Part shown: in pieces, positions 43,420 through 52,716 of the stretch
Layout: each line of letters opens with the position of its first letter
How positions within the stretch are numbered: position 1 is the first letter of the stretch
Origin: Halostagnicola larsenii XH-48
GTDB taxonomy: Archaea; Halobacteriota; Halobacteria; Halobacteriales; Natrialbaceae
Assembly (NCBI RefSeq): GCF_000517625.1
Contig: NZ_CP007056.1
Location: forward strand, 1-64,000
Length of the DNA: 64,000 bases
Direction: 5' to 3'
Translations under genes and position numbers: made by a program
The notes under the pieces: model-generated
Database searches by the model: none
The model's input: the letters and a program-made list of their open reading frames with translations, nothing else
What the model was told of the DNA's origin: nothing

Positions 43420-44718
43420 ATGACCACGTGGCTCATCACCGACGCGACGACGCTCGAGGGATCCGCGGTCGACATCGCGATTGAGGACGGCACGATCTCC
43501 CGGATCGAGGACGCCGGCTCGATCGATCCGTCGGTCGCTCCCGAGGATCGGCGGTACGACGCCAACGGCAGGCTCGTGACGCCGACGCTGACCGAACCGC
43601 ACATCCATCTCGACGCGACGCTCACCGCCGGCGAACCGAGCTGGAACGAATCGGGCACCCTCGCCGAGGGAATCGGCATCTGGGGAGACCGAAAGGAGAC
43701 GCTCGAGACCGACGACGTGAAAGACAGAGCCGAGCGGGCCATCGAGTGGATGGCGGCAAACGGCATCACCCGCGTTCGGACGCACGCGGATACGACCGAG
43801 GAGTCGCTGACGGGCGTTCGCGCCCTGCTCGAGTTGCGCGAGGAGGTCTCGGATCTGGTCGACCTGCAGGTCGTCGCCTTCCCGCAGGACGGCGTCTTTA
43901 CCGCAGACTCCCACGAGGACCTGCTTCGGGAGTCCCTCGAGATGGGTGCCGATCTCGTCGGCGCGATCCCGCACAACGAACACACCCGCGAGGACGGCGT
44001 CGCCTCGGTCGAACTCGCGATGGACCTCGCCGAGCGGTACGACCGTCCGGTCGACATGCACATCGACGAGACGGACGATCCGGGCTCGAGATTCACGGAA
44101 GTGCTCGCGAGCGAGTCGATCAAACGGGGAATCGGCGACCGCGTCACGGCGAGTCACACAACGGCGATGCACTCCTATTCCAACGCCTACGCGGCGAAAG
44201 TCATCTCGCTGCTGGCCGAAAGCGGTGCCAGCGTGATAACCAATCCGCCGGACAACGCGGTCTTGCAGGGACGGTACGACGACTACCCGCGTCGTCGCGG
44301 CCACACTCGCATCGACGAGCTACTCGAGGCGGGCGTGACTGTCGGGCTTGGTCACGACTCGGTTATGGATCCGTGGTATCACTACGGGCGCGGCGATCAG
44401 CTCGATGCGGCGTTCGTCCTGTTGCACTACGCCCACATGAGCGGGCGGAACGACGTGGGGCCGCTCTGGGAGATGCTCACGACGGCGAACGCCGCGGTCT
44501 TCGGCGTCGACGACTACGGCCTCTCCGTCGGCGCAACAGGCTCGCTGGTCGTCTACGACGCGCCGGACCCGTTCAACGCGCTTCGAACGCGCGCGCCGCG
44601 AACGCTGGTCCTCAAGGATGGTCGGGAAATCGCTCGCACCGAACCCGCGAAGACGCGCGTGCTCCGCGATGGCGACGGTGGGAACCAGACCGAACGCGAT
44701 ATCGATTTCCACCGCTGA
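43420..44718 (+). CDS. codA: Cytosine deaminase-like amidohydrolase (CodA family)
   Basis: This 432-residue metal-dependent deaminase aligns along its length with what I recall of E. coli CodA, even in numbering: His61 and His63 (EPHIHLD), Gln156 (FPQDG), His214 and Glu217 (HIDETDD), His246 (SHTTAMHSY) and Asp313. The residue after Asp313 is Ser314, where E. coli has Asp314, a position known to affect cytosine versus 5-fluorocytosine preference. Cytosine to uracil is the likely reaction; isoguanine, isocytosine or creatinine-type substrates remain possible. The start at 43420 skips 26 non-conserved upstream residues. Confidence 0.88.
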   Translation: MTTWLITDATTLEGSAVDIAIEDGTISRIEDAGSIDPSVAPEDRRYDANGRLVTPTLTEPHIHLDATLTAGEPSWNESGTLAEGIGIWGDRKETLETDDVKDRAERAIEWMAANGITRVRTHADTTEESLTGVRALLELREEVSDLVDLQVVAFPQDGVFTADSHEDLLRESLEMGADLVGAIPHNEHTREDGVASVELAMDLAERYDRPVDMHIDETDDPGSRFTEVLASESIKRGIGDRVTASHTTAMHSYSNAYAAKVISLLAESGASVITNPPDNAVLQGRYDDYPRRRGHTRIDELLEAGVTVGLGHDSVMDPWYHYGRGDQLDAAFVLLHYAHMSGRNDVGPLWEMLTTANAAVFGVDDYGLSVGATGSLVVYDAPDPFNALRTRAPRTLVLKDGREIARTEPAKTRVLRDGDGGNQTERDIDFHR

Positions 44719-44776
44719 CGGGCAATTCTGCGGTCGGTGGGTTACTCGCGATAAAACGTGAAAAGCGGTCGGTCCC

Positions 44777-45535
44777 TTATTTGAACGCGACGCAGCGACA
44801 GACGCTCGACTCGCCGCCGCGGAAGCGCCACGGGAAGGTACCAATCTGGACGCGCTCGTTGAGCAGTTCCTCGGGGACCTGCGCGTTCTCGACGTGGATG
44901 ATTCCCTCCGGGAACAGCTCGTTGTGCATGAGCTGATAGCCCTCCGGCGGGAAGATCTCGTCTAAGTCGTCGACGCCGAGGGCGTCTTCGGCTTCCGACG
45001 CGAGGTCGGGACGGATGTCGCGGATGATCGTGTTCATCGGGTGGTCCGCGCTTCCGCAGTCGAGAAGGAGGTAGTTGATCTCCATCTCCTTACACCAGTC
45101 GGCGAACTCCTGGTTCGGGCCGGGGTGCTTGCTGAAGAATCGGTCCGGATTGGCGTTTTCCTTGTGCCAGGCGTACTCCTGATAGCCCGTGTGGATGAAC
45201 AGGATGTCGCCTTTCTGGACGTCACAGACGTCTTCGATCATCTCGCTCGTGTAGACGTCGTAGTCGCCGACCTTGTCCGAGATGTCCGCGACGACCGCGT
45301 CGCCGACGAGTTCGTCCAGACCCACCTGCTCGATGTCCCGGCCGCTGGCGACGAAGTGTTTCTCCCCGTCTAGGTGCGTCCCGGTGTGGTTCATGAACTC
45401 GATTTTCTGTCCGTTGACTTTCTCGGTATCGAGGCTCTTCTCGTACCACACCTTCGGATTGTCGTACGTGGGCCACGCAGGCGTATCCTGTGACCATGGC
45501 TGTGTCAGATCGTACATTTCATAGCCGTCTAGCAT
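44777..45535 (-). CDS. Cyclase-family (kynurenine formamidase-like) metal hydrolase
   Basis: This 252-residue protein has the signature NHTGTHLDGEKHF, giving metal ligands His50, His54 and Asp56, and the family start YDLTQPWSQDTPAWP. The family includes arylformamidase and isatin hydrolase, which hydrolyse amide bonds of cyclic or N-formyl compounds. Its place between a deaminase and a molybdenum hydroxylase suggests hydrolysis of a nucleobase-derived intermediate. ATG 45535 is used; ATG 45517 (MYDLTQ) is equally possible. Confidence 0.82.
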   Translation of the reverse strand: MLDGYEMYDLTQPWSQDTPAWPTYDNPKVWYEKSLDTEKVNGQKIEFMNHTGTHLDGEKHFVASGRDIEQVGLDELVGDAVVADISDKVGDYDVYTSEMIEDVCDVQKGDILFIHTGYQEYAWHKENANPDRFFSKHPGPNQEFADWCKEMEINYLLLDCGSADHPMNTIIRDIRPDLASEAEDALGVDDLDEIFPPEGYQLMHNELFPEGIIHVENAQVPEELLNERVQIGTFPWRFRGGESSVCRCVAFK

Positions 45536-45911
45536 GACCTGAAGGTAGCCGGCCCCGCCACTTAAAGCTACGTGAACGGGAGAACGGATCCAGATCGAGA
45601 CGTGTGACACAATCCGCGGTCGAGACGCTTCCCACTTTCCGAGTACCGCGGGACTCGAGCGGCCGGCCTCTCTGCCCGCGCTCCTGTCATTTGTGGGCAT
45701 GCCAACTGCCAACAACACTTATTAGTACCGCTGGAATAATTGTACGGTATCCGTGTGACCGACAGATGACTATACGAACCACCGCCCAGTACGGACTCGA
45801 ATCTACCCACCAGTCGCCGGCCCGCCGGCGCTCCCGCCGGTTCGCCTCGAGCGGACGGCCGCGAATCCGAGGGGAGCCCCGTGACGGGAGTGGACGCCGA
45901 TTCGAGGGGCT
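45536..45911. promoter_or_regulatory. Promoter and long leader before the FAD subunit gene
   Basis: CTTATTAGTA at about 45718-45727 or AATAATTGTA at 45733-45742 may be the TATA element, leaving a leader of about 150 bases. A doubled TGCCAACTGCCAAC lies at 45700-45713. CCGGCCCGCCGGCGCTCCCG at 45819-45838 can fold with the bases that follow it. No gene is supported. Confidence 0.3.
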
Positions 45912-46811
45912 ATGAAACCAGCACCGTTTACACACCACCGCCCGGAGACGATCGAGGAGGCCCTCGAACTCCTCGAAGAGCTCGAGGACGCGGAGCTGAT
46001 GGCGGGCAATCAGTCGCTCGGCATCGTGATGGCGAATCGGCTCGCGACGCCCGACCACCTCGTCGATCTCAACGGGATAGACGACCTCGCGTACATCGAG
46101 GAGAGCGAGGACGAAGTCCGGATCGGTGCAATGACGACCCACCGAACGCTCGAGCGCTCGGAACGACTCGCGGAGAGACTGCCGATGCTGCCCGATGCGG
46201 CCGGACAGATCGCCGGCCCCGCCGTTAGAAATCAGGGCACCGTCGGCGGCAGCCTCGGTGAGGCCGACCCGGCGGGTAACTACCCGGCGGCGCTGCTCGC
46301 GCTCGATGGATCGATCACGCTCCACTCGCTCGAGGGGACCCGATCGATACCCGTCAGCGAGTTCTTTATCGCGTACATGTTTACCGATCTTCGAGAGGAG
46401 GAACTCATCGAGAGCGTCTCCGTTCCGACCGAGCCGTTCCCGCCCGAGCGAACGGGAATGGCGTTCGTCGAACTCAAGCGGGCCGCCCAGACGTTCCCGA
46501 CGGTCAGCGCGGCGACGTCGGTTCGCGTCGACGACCCGACCGCCGACGAGCCCGTTATCGAGGACGCGCGAATTGCACTCGCGAACGCGGCGGATATCCC
46601 GCTTCGAGTCGAAGACGCCGAATCGGTTCTGGAGGGAGCGCCGCTGTCCGAGGACGGACTCGCGGAAGTCGCCGAGATCGTCTCCGGATCGGTCACCCCC
46701 GAGGGCGAGATGCACGCGGATCGAGAGTACAAAGAAGAAGTCGCCGGCGAGTACGCCAAACGCTCGATAAAGCAAGCCTACGACGACGCCGTCGCGGCGT
46801 CGGATTCGTAG
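45912..46811 (+). CDS. Xanthine dehydrogenase-family FAD-binding subunit
   Basis: This 299-residue medium subunit carries FAD between the iron-sulfur and acceptor sites. The two FAD segments are AGNQSLGIVMANRLA (about 32-46) and GTVGGSLGEADPAGNYPA (about 108-125); a C-terminal CO-dehydrogenase flavoprotein domain follows. It is cotranscribed with coxG 48 bases downstream. The molybdenum and 2Fe-2S subunits lie on the opposite strand, an unusual split of the three-subunit enzyme. Confidence 0.92.
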   Translation: MKPAPFTHHRPETIEEALELLEELEDAELMAGNQSLGIVMANRLATPDHLVDLNGIDDLAYIEESEDEVRIGAMTTHRTLERSERLAERLPMLPDAAGQIAGPAVRNQGTVGGSLGEADPAGNYPAALLALDGSITLHSLEGTRSIPVSEFFIAYMFTDLREEELIESVSVPTEPFPPERTGMAFVELKRAAQTFPTVSAATSVRVDDPTADEPVIEDARIALANAADIPLRVEDAESVLEGAPLSEDGLAEVAEIVSGSVTPEGEMHADREYKEEVAGEYAKRSIKQAYDDAVAASDS

Positions 46812-46859
46812 TCGTCACACCACTACCAACCAACTACCGTCGCAGCATACCAATCACAC

Positions 46860-47378
46860 ATGTTAGAATTCACTGGCGAAAACGAGATGGAACAGTCGAG
46901 AGAAGAATTGTGGCCCTACTTTACCGACCCGGATATCCTCGCGGAGTGTGCGCCGGGCTGTAAGGAGATGATCCTCGAGTCTCCCCATGAGATCACCGCG
47001 GTTCTTGCGGTCGGCGTCGGAAGCGTCAAACCCGAGTTCGAGGTCGAGGCGGTCGTGACGAACATCGAGTACCCCGAGGTGCTCGAGTTGACCGCGGTCG
47101 GACAGGCGCCGCGAAACGAGTTCGAGATGACGGCGACGATGGAGCTGATCGAACAGGACGACGGCGGAACGATCGTCGACTGGGAGGCCAAAGCCGACGT
47201 CTCGGGAACGATCGTTAGCCTGGGCAGTCGAGCGTTAAAGAGCGTGACCAACCGGCTGGTCAAGAAGTACTTCTCGGACATGCAGGCGATCATCGAGGAG
47301 GGGCGGGACGCCGAATCGAAACTCGAGGAAGCGCCGGACGACGCGACCGACGATCTGGACGTCGAAATCGAATCGTAG
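46860..47378 (+). CDS. coxG: CoxG-like SRPBCC protein
   Basis: This 172-residue protein has the START/SRPBCC fold of CoxG (MLEFTGENEMEQSREELWPY, LAECAPGCKEM). In CO-dehydrogenase systems CoxG helps tether the enzyme to the membrane. This copy has no C-terminal membrane segment, so it may act as a chaperone or quinone/lipid-interacting factor. It ends 170 bases before the convergent molybdenum-subunit gene. Confidence 0.88.
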   Translation: MLEFTGENEMEQSREELWPYFTDPDILAECAPGCKEMILESPHEITAVLAVGVGSVKPEFEVEAVVTNIEYPEVLELTAVGQAPRNEFEMTATMELIEQDDGGTIVDWEAKADVSGTIVSLGSRALKSVTNRLVKKYFSDMQAIIEEGRDAESKLEEAPDDATDDLDVEIES

Positions 47379-47548
47379 TCGAGAGCACCGTTTTCCACCG
47401 CCGGAGTTCCGTACTTCACTCAGTCTGCGCTGGTCACCCGAGAATGACCCGTGGTGTGTTGCGCGCGTAGACGCTTCTTGAGCAGTGTGGTGGATTCGTC
47501 GAACGAAAACGGAGATCGAACCGGTTACTCGAAGTTCCAAACGGCCGA

Positions 47549-50023
47549 TTACTCGAGGTCTCGAACGCTCCGACGAATGTGATCCGGCGCGACCGGGATC
47601 TGATCCGCCGGTTCGTCGATACCGAGGGGCTCGAGCGCCGCGTTGATCGACGTGGCGATGCTCGCGGGCGCGTCGATCATCCCGCCCTCGCCGACGCCTT
47701 TCGCGCCGGTTTCGGTGTACGGCGACGGTGTCTCGGTGTGTTCCATCTGGATCTCCGGGACGTTCTCGATCGACGGGAGCAGGTAATCGAACAGCGTAAT
47801 CGCCTGGGGCTGGCCGTCGTCCTCGTAGCCGAACTCCTCGAGGAGCGACGCGCCGATTCCCTGGGCGATGCCGCCGTGGGCCTGGCCCTCGACGATCATC
47901 GGGTTCAACATCGTTCCGCAGTCACGCACCGTGTGGAACGTGAGGATGTCGACCTCGCCGGTTTCGATGTCGACCTCGACGATGGGCGCGTTCGCCCCGA
48001 AGGCGGCGGTCGGGTAGACCGGGAACTTCCGGGAGAAGGCCTCGTCGAACTCCTCGAACTCGGTCGCGGGGTGTTCGTAGTTGTAGCTGACCTGGGTGAG
48101 CCGTCGTTCGTCGGTGTCGACCGCCGCGAGATCTGCGAGCGAGAGCGAATCGCCCGTATCGATCCGTTCGACCGAGCCGTCGCGGTAACTCACGTCGGCT
48201 TCGGAGATGCCCCAGTGATCGGCCGCGACGGCGGTCGCGGTTTGGACGAACCGCTCTGCGAGCCCGACGGTCGCGCCGGAGAGCATCACGGCCATCCGTG
48301 ATGCCGCGCTTCCGTACTCCGTCGGCGCGTCGATGCTGTCGAGATAATCGACTTCGATGTCGCTGGGCAGGATCTCGAGTTCGTCGGCGAGCAGTTGGGA
48401 AACCAGCGTCTGGTGGCCCTGGCCGGACGAGTCAGTCGCCAGGTACGCCGTTACGGTGCCGTCGTCCTCGAGGGTCGCCCGGAGGTGCTCTGGGAGTTCC
48501 TCGACGTCGTCACGGTCCCGGTCCTCGAGCGCCTCGCGGTCACTTCGCTGGCGGTCGGTCCAGTCGGAGCCGCTGACGCCCGGTTCGATGATGACGCTCG
48601 GCTGCACGCCGCGGTACTTGCCCTCCGCGCGTTTTGCTTCTACGACCTCGGGGTCGAGGAGGCCGCCGTCGCGTTCGTCCTCGATGATCTCCTCGATCCG
48701 GTCGAGGGTCGCGGGATAGTCCCCGGAGTCGTAGATGTTCTTCGAGGGAAGGGTGTAGGGCATCTGCTCGGGCTGGATCAGGTTGTGCCGACGGAACGCC
48801 GTCGGATCCATGTCGATCGCTCGGGCGGCCTTGTCAATTACCATCTCGAGCGCGTAGATGTGCGGATCGACGCCGAAGCCGCGGTAGGCCGTCTGGGAGG
48901 TTTTGTTCGTCAGCACCAGGTCGTACTCGTAGGTCACGTCGTCGATATCGTAGGAGTTGGTGACCACCGACAGCGGTTTGAGTACCTGGTTGACCGGATA
49001 CCGCGGGTACGCGCCGAAGTCGTCGACGAACCAGACCTCGAGCCCGCGAATGGTGCCGTCGTCGTCGACGGCCATGCGCATCTCGTAGTCTCGATCCGAA
49101 CAGTGCATGTCTCCGCCCTGGAGGTTCTCGATGCGATCCTCCTCGAATTTTACGGGCCGCTCGAGCTGGTGGCTCGCCATCGCGGTCAGACAGCAGTAGC
49201 GGTGGATGCCGATTTTGGTTCCGTAGCTGCCGCCGACGTCGGCCGGGACGTTCACTCGAACGTCGTCTGATTCGTACCCGAGCGTCTCGTAGATCATGTT
49301 GTCGACGAGGGTGTGCAACTGGATGTTGCAGTCGATGTCGAACGAATCGCCCTCGTCGTCGTAGCTCGAGACAACGCCCGCGGTCTCGAGTGGAACGCCG
49401 GAGATGCGACCCCACGAGTACTCGCCTTCGACGACGTTGTCTGCGTCCTCGAACGCGCCCGCCGGATCGCCGAACTCGATGCGTTCGTGATCGACGACGT
49501 TCGTTCCGACATCCTCGTGGACGACCACGTCGTTCTCTCGAGCGGCCATCCCGTCCGCGACGGCGTCGACGGAGTTGTACTCGACGGTAACGAGATCCGC
49601 GACGTCTTCTGCGGCGTACCGGTTCGAGGCGACGACGGCGACGACGGGCTCGCCGACGAAGCGAGCCTTCTCGTCGGCCAGCGACCATTCGAACAGGTCG
49701 GCGACGCCGTCTTCGGTTTCGACGCTATCGATGCCGGTCGGCATCGGGTTGTATTCGGCCTTAAGGTCCTCTGCGGTCAAGACCAGTTCGCAGTCGGGGT
49801 GGGCTTCGGCTTCGTCCGTGTCGATAGATTCGATCTCCGCGTGTGCGTGCATGCTGCGCACGAGCGCCATGTGCAGACAGTTCTCCGGCGTGATATCGTG
49901 GATGTACTGGGCGTTTCCGGTCAGAATCCGGTGATCTTCGACTCGGGGCAGCCCCTGTCCCGTAAACGATTCCGACTCCGTTTCGGGATCGGCCCCGACA
50001 TCCGTTGGGTGTGAACTGGACAT
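47549..50023 (-). CDS. Xanthine dehydrogenase-family molybdenum-binding subunit
   Basis: This 824-residue catalytic subunit has GGSYGTK (264-270), AYRGFG (379-384) and the catalytic glutamate in AKGVGEGG (Glu779). The AYRGFG segment excludes form I CO dehydrogenase, which has AYxCSFR, so it is a hydroxylase of purines or other N-heterocycles or of aldehydes. It is probably loaded with the cytosine-dinucleotide form of the cofactor, given mocA nearby. Three bases separate it from the upstream 2Fe-2S subunit gene. Confidence 0.93.
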   Translation of the reverse strand: MSSSHPTDVGADPETESESFTGQGLPRVEDHRILTGNAQYIHDITPENCLHMALVRSMHAHAEIESIDTDEAEAHPDCELVLTAEDLKAEYNPMPTGIDSVETEDGVADLFEWSLADEKARFVGEPVVAVVASNRYAAEDVADLVTVEYNSVDAVADGMAARENDVVVHEDVGTNVVDHERIEFGDPAGAFEDADNVVEGEYSWGRISGVPLETAGVVSSYDDEGDSFDIDCNIQLHTLVDNMIYETLGYESDDVRVNVPADVGGSYGTKIGIHRYCCLTAMASHQLERPVKFEEDRIENLQGGDMHCSDRDYEMRMAVDDDGTIRGLEVWFVDDFGAYPRYPVNQVLKPLSVVTNSYDIDDVTYEYDLVLTNKTSQTAYRGFGVDPHIYALEMVIDKAARAIDMDPTAFRRHNLIQPEQMPYTLPSKNIYDSGDYPATLDRIEEIIEDERDGGLLDPEVVEAKRAEGKYRGVQPSVIIEPGVSGSDWTDRQRSDREALEDRDRDDVEELPEHLRATLEDDGTVTAYLATDSSGQGHQTLVSQLLADELEILPSDIEVDYLDSIDAPTEYGSAASRMAVMLSGATVGLAERFVQTATAVAADHWGISEADVSYRDGSVERIDTGDSLSLADLAAVDTDERRLTQVSYNYEHPATEFEEFDEAFSRKFPVYPTAAFGANAPIVEVDIETGEVDILTFHTVRDCGTMLNPMIVEGQAHGGIAQGIGASLLEEFGYEDDGQPQAITLFDYLLPSIENVPEIQMEHTETPSPYTETGAKGVGEGGMIDAPASIATSINAALEPLGIDEPADQIPVAPDHIRRSVRDLE

Positions 50024-50026
50024 GCG

Positions 50027-50533
50027 TTAGTCCTCCATCTTTTCGGCGGCACGTTCGACCGCCTCGTAGATGTTCTGGTAGCCGGTGCATCTGCAGATGT
50101 TGTCGGCTAACCCGGTCTCGATCTCCTCTCTCGTCGGATCCGGGTTCTCTTCTAACAGTTCCTTCGTCGCCATGACGAAGCCGCTCGTACAGAACCCACA
50201 CTGGAGCGCGTGCGTTTCGTGGAACGCCTCCTGAATCGGGTGAAGCGAGCCGTCGTCGTCGAGGCCCTCGACTGTCTCGATTTCTGCACCGTCGGCCTGG
50301 ACGGCGTAGGATAGACAACTTTTGACGCTAGTTCCGTCTTGCTGGACCGTACACGCGCCACAGACGCCGTGTTCGCAGCCGACCCGGACGCCGTTGCGAT
50401 CGCACTCATAGCGCAGGAAATCCGAAAGCTTGAGCCGCGGTTCGACCTGTCTGGTTATCGTTTCGCCGTCGACCGTGACCGTAACCTCTTGAGAAGCGGG
50501 GCCATCGGTTCCATCTGTGCTATCGATGCTCAT
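50027..50533 (-). CDS. Xanthine dehydrogenase-family 2Fe-2S subunit
   Basis: This 168-residue small subunit has a plant-type ferredoxin cluster (CDRNGVRVGCEHGVCGACTV plus a later Cys) and a helical-domain cluster (CGFCTSG and ICRCTGY). All eight cysteines are present. It shuttles electrons from the molybdenum centre to FAD. The N-terminus has a short haloarchaeal extension. It is the first gene of the minus-strand unit, divergent from the second hydantoinase-type gene. Confidence 0.95.
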   Translation of the reverse strand: MSIDSTDGTDGPASQEVTVTVDGETITRQVEPRLKLSDFLRYECDRNGVRVGCEHGVCGACTVQQDGTSVKSCLSYAVQADGAEIETVEGLDDDGSLHPIQEAFHETHALQCGFCTSGFVMATKELLEENPDPTREEIETGLADNICRCTGYQNIYEAVERAAEKMED

Positions 50534-50674
50534 GTGATAGTTACACTAACCCGTGACCGAGGCATAAGCGTTGTGTTGCCAACGGACGATTTTCACCCCC
50601 ACGAACGCTCGTCACACCGTCGATTGTACCGACTGATCGGGTACACTCAAGTAGGATGAGCTACGTGTATTCGT

Positions 50675-52105
50675 ATGGTCGACACAACCGGAGACCTTCG
50701 AGTGACGAATGCGCGAGTTGTCACGCCGAACGGCACGATCAGCGGCGGCGTTGTAGCGAAAGACGGCATCATCGTCGGCGTCGGCGACGAATCGAACCTC
50801 CCAGACGCGGATCGAGAGATCGATGCCGAAGGGAATTACCTCATTCCCGGCTTCATCGATCCCCACGTTCACTGGGGCCTCTCGAGGTACGAATTCGACT
50901 ACCACGAGGGTCTCGAGCACGACTTCGAGACTGAGACGCGCGGGGCGATTCACGGCGGTGTGACGACCGTCGTCAACTTCCTGCTCCAGAAAGAGCCTTA
51001 CGTGCCGGATATGGACTTCTTCAAGCGCGCCGGCGAGGAGAACTCCTACATCGACTTCGGCTATCACGCGATCGTCCACCAGGACCATCACGTCGACGAG
51101 ATCGAGGCGCTCGCCGATTCCGGGGTCCGGTCGTACAAGGTGTTCTTCAACTGGTACAAACACGCCTCGCCCGAACTCGGCATCGATCACTCCGACGCCG
51201 GTCGAACCTACCGCGTGCTCGACAAGGTATCGGATATCCCCGGCGGCGTCGTGATGTTCCACGCCGAGAACGAGGACCTGGCGATCGAACGGCGCAAGGA
51301 ACTCCAGGAAGAGGGTCGCAACGACCTCGAGGCGTGGTCCGAAGCCTCGCCGAACGTCGCCGAGGCGATGCAGATCGATCAGATCGGCCGCCTGACGGAG
51401 TACACCGACTCGCGCGCCTACATCGTCCACATGAGTACCGGCGAAGGCGTCGACGTCGTCGAACGCTTCCAGGACAAGGGCGTCAACCTGCACGCGGAAA
51501 CGCTGCCCGCCTTCCTCAGTCACACGTACGAACAGGACGACCTCGGTATCTGGGGCAAAATCTCTCCACCGCTGCGCGGCGAGGAGAGCAAAAAGCGGCT
51601 CTGGGAGGGAATCCGAACCGGCGTCGTCGACTACGTCGGGACCGACCACTGTCCGCACAAGATCGAGTTCAAGGAAAAGGACACGGGCAAGCACGGCGAC
51701 ATCTGGGACGCGATTCCCGGCGACAACAACGGCATCGAGTACTTCCTCCCGGTCATGATGAGCGAGGGCGTCAACAAGAACCGTCTCAGCATGGAACGGC
51801 TCGTCGAGGTCTGCTCGACGAATAACGCCAAACGCTGGGGACTGTACCCCCGAAAAGGAGCGATCGCGGAGGGCTCCGACGCCGACATGGTCATCGTCGA
51901 CTTGGAGAAGAGCGCGGTCGTCGATGACGACTTCTACCACACGATGGAGCCGCGATACTCGACGTTCCACGGCGACGAACTCACTGGGCTCCCGACACAC
52001 ACCATCGTCGACGGCGAGGTCGTCGTCGAGGACGGCGAGTTGCTCGCCGAACCGGGCGGACGCGAGTACCTGCCACGCGGTCCGGAAGGCGTCGCGCTCG
52101 AGTAA
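50675..52105 (+). CDS. Hydantoinase/allantoinase-type cyclic amidohydrolase
   Basis: This 476-residue amidohydrolase has a full binuclear metal site: His64 and His66 (DPHVHWG), carboxylated Lys155 (SYKVFFNWYKH), His196, His252 and Asp324 (GTDHCPH). It is only distantly similar to the one at 27675. Ring opening of hydantoin, dihydropyrimidine, allantoin or a hydroxylated base is expected. It is followed two bases later by mocA and divergent from the molybdenum hydroxylase, so it may act on the hydroxylase product. Confidence 0.87.
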   Translation: MVDTTGDLRVTNARVVTPNGTISGGVVAKDGIIVGVGDESNLPDADREIDAEGNYLIPGFIDPHVHWGLSRYEFDYHEGLEHDFETETRGAIHGGVTTVVNFLLQKEPYVPDMDFFKRAGEENSYIDFGYHAIVHQDHHVDEIEALADSGVRSYKVFFNWYKHASPELGIDHSDAGRTYRVLDKVSDIPGGVVMFHAENEDLAIERRKELQEEGRNDLEAWSEASPNVAEAMQIDQIGRLTEYTDSRAYIVHMSTGEGVDVVERFQDKGVNLHAETLPAFLSHTYEQDDLGIWGKISPPLRGEESKKRLWEGIRTGVVDYVGTDHCPHKIEFKEKDTGKHGDIWDAIPGDNNGIEYFLPVMMSEGVNKNRLSMERLVEVCSTNNAKRWGLYPRKGAIAEGSDADMVIVDLEKSAVVDDDFYHTMEPRYSTFHGDELTGLPTHTIVDGEVVVEDGELLAEPGGREYLPRGPEGVALE

Positions 52106-52107
52106 GC

Positions 52108-52716
52108 ATGACCGGACTCGTCGGCGTCGTGCTCGCGGCCGGCCTCGGAACCCGATTCGAGGACGGGAACAAGCTACTCGCGAGAGTCGAGGGTGAACCG
52201 ATCGTCGGTCGCGCCGCTCGGTCGATAGCCGACGCCTCCCTCGACCGAACGATCGCTACCCTCGGTCACGACGGGCCAGCCGTTCGGCGTGCGGTCGATC
52301 CTCACGTCGACGAAACGATTCAGGTCGACGAGTACGAACGCGGACAGAGCCGTTCGGTTCGAGCGGGTGCGCGGTACGCTCGAGAGACCACTGCCGATGC
52401 TGCGCTCTTTCTTCCCGGAGACATGCCGTGTGTCGAGTCGAAAACCGTTCGCCGACTCGTCGACGCGTATCGATCTGCGGGCGACGGCGCGGTCGTTCCG
52501 ACCTACGATGACAGGCGCGGGAATCCGGTGCTGTTCGATGCCGCACACTTCGACGAACTGGCGTCTCTTGCGGGGGATACCGGCGGCCGCGAGCTGTTCG
52601 AGAAGATCGACGTTCGTCGGGTGCCGACAAACGATCCTGGTATCCACGTCGATATCGACACGAGGACCGATCTCTGGAGCGTCCGTCAGTCCGGCTGTGA
52701 TACCGGCCGGTCGTGA
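52108..52716 (+). CDS. mocA: MocA-like molybdenum cofactor cytidylyltransferase
   Basis: This 202-residue MobA-like NTP transferase has LAAGLGTRFEDGNKLL at the N-terminus, LPGDMPCV near 100 and RGNPVLF near 138. MocA joins CMP to molybdopterin for xanthine/CO-dehydrogenase-type enzymes, which fits the neighbouring molybdenum hydroxylase. It is cotranscribed with the hydantoinase-type gene. Its last 31 bases overlap the convergent xdhC gene. Confidence 0.87.
   Translation: MTGLVGVVLAAGLGTRFEDGNKLLARVEGEPIVGRAARSIADASLDRTIATLGHDGPAVRRAVDPHVDETIQVDEYERGQSRSVRAGARYARETTADAALFLPGDMPCVESKTVRRLVDAYRSAGDGAVVPTYDDRRGNPVLFDAAHFDELASLAGDTGGRELFEKIDVRRVPTNDPGIHVDIDTRTDLWSVRQSGCDTGRS

Noticed and set aside
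47549-50023. CO dehydrogenase large subunit (CoxL)
   Set aside because: The active-site loop is AYRGFG rather than AYxCSFR of form I enzymes. CoxG and XdhC also accompany other molybdenum hydroxylases.
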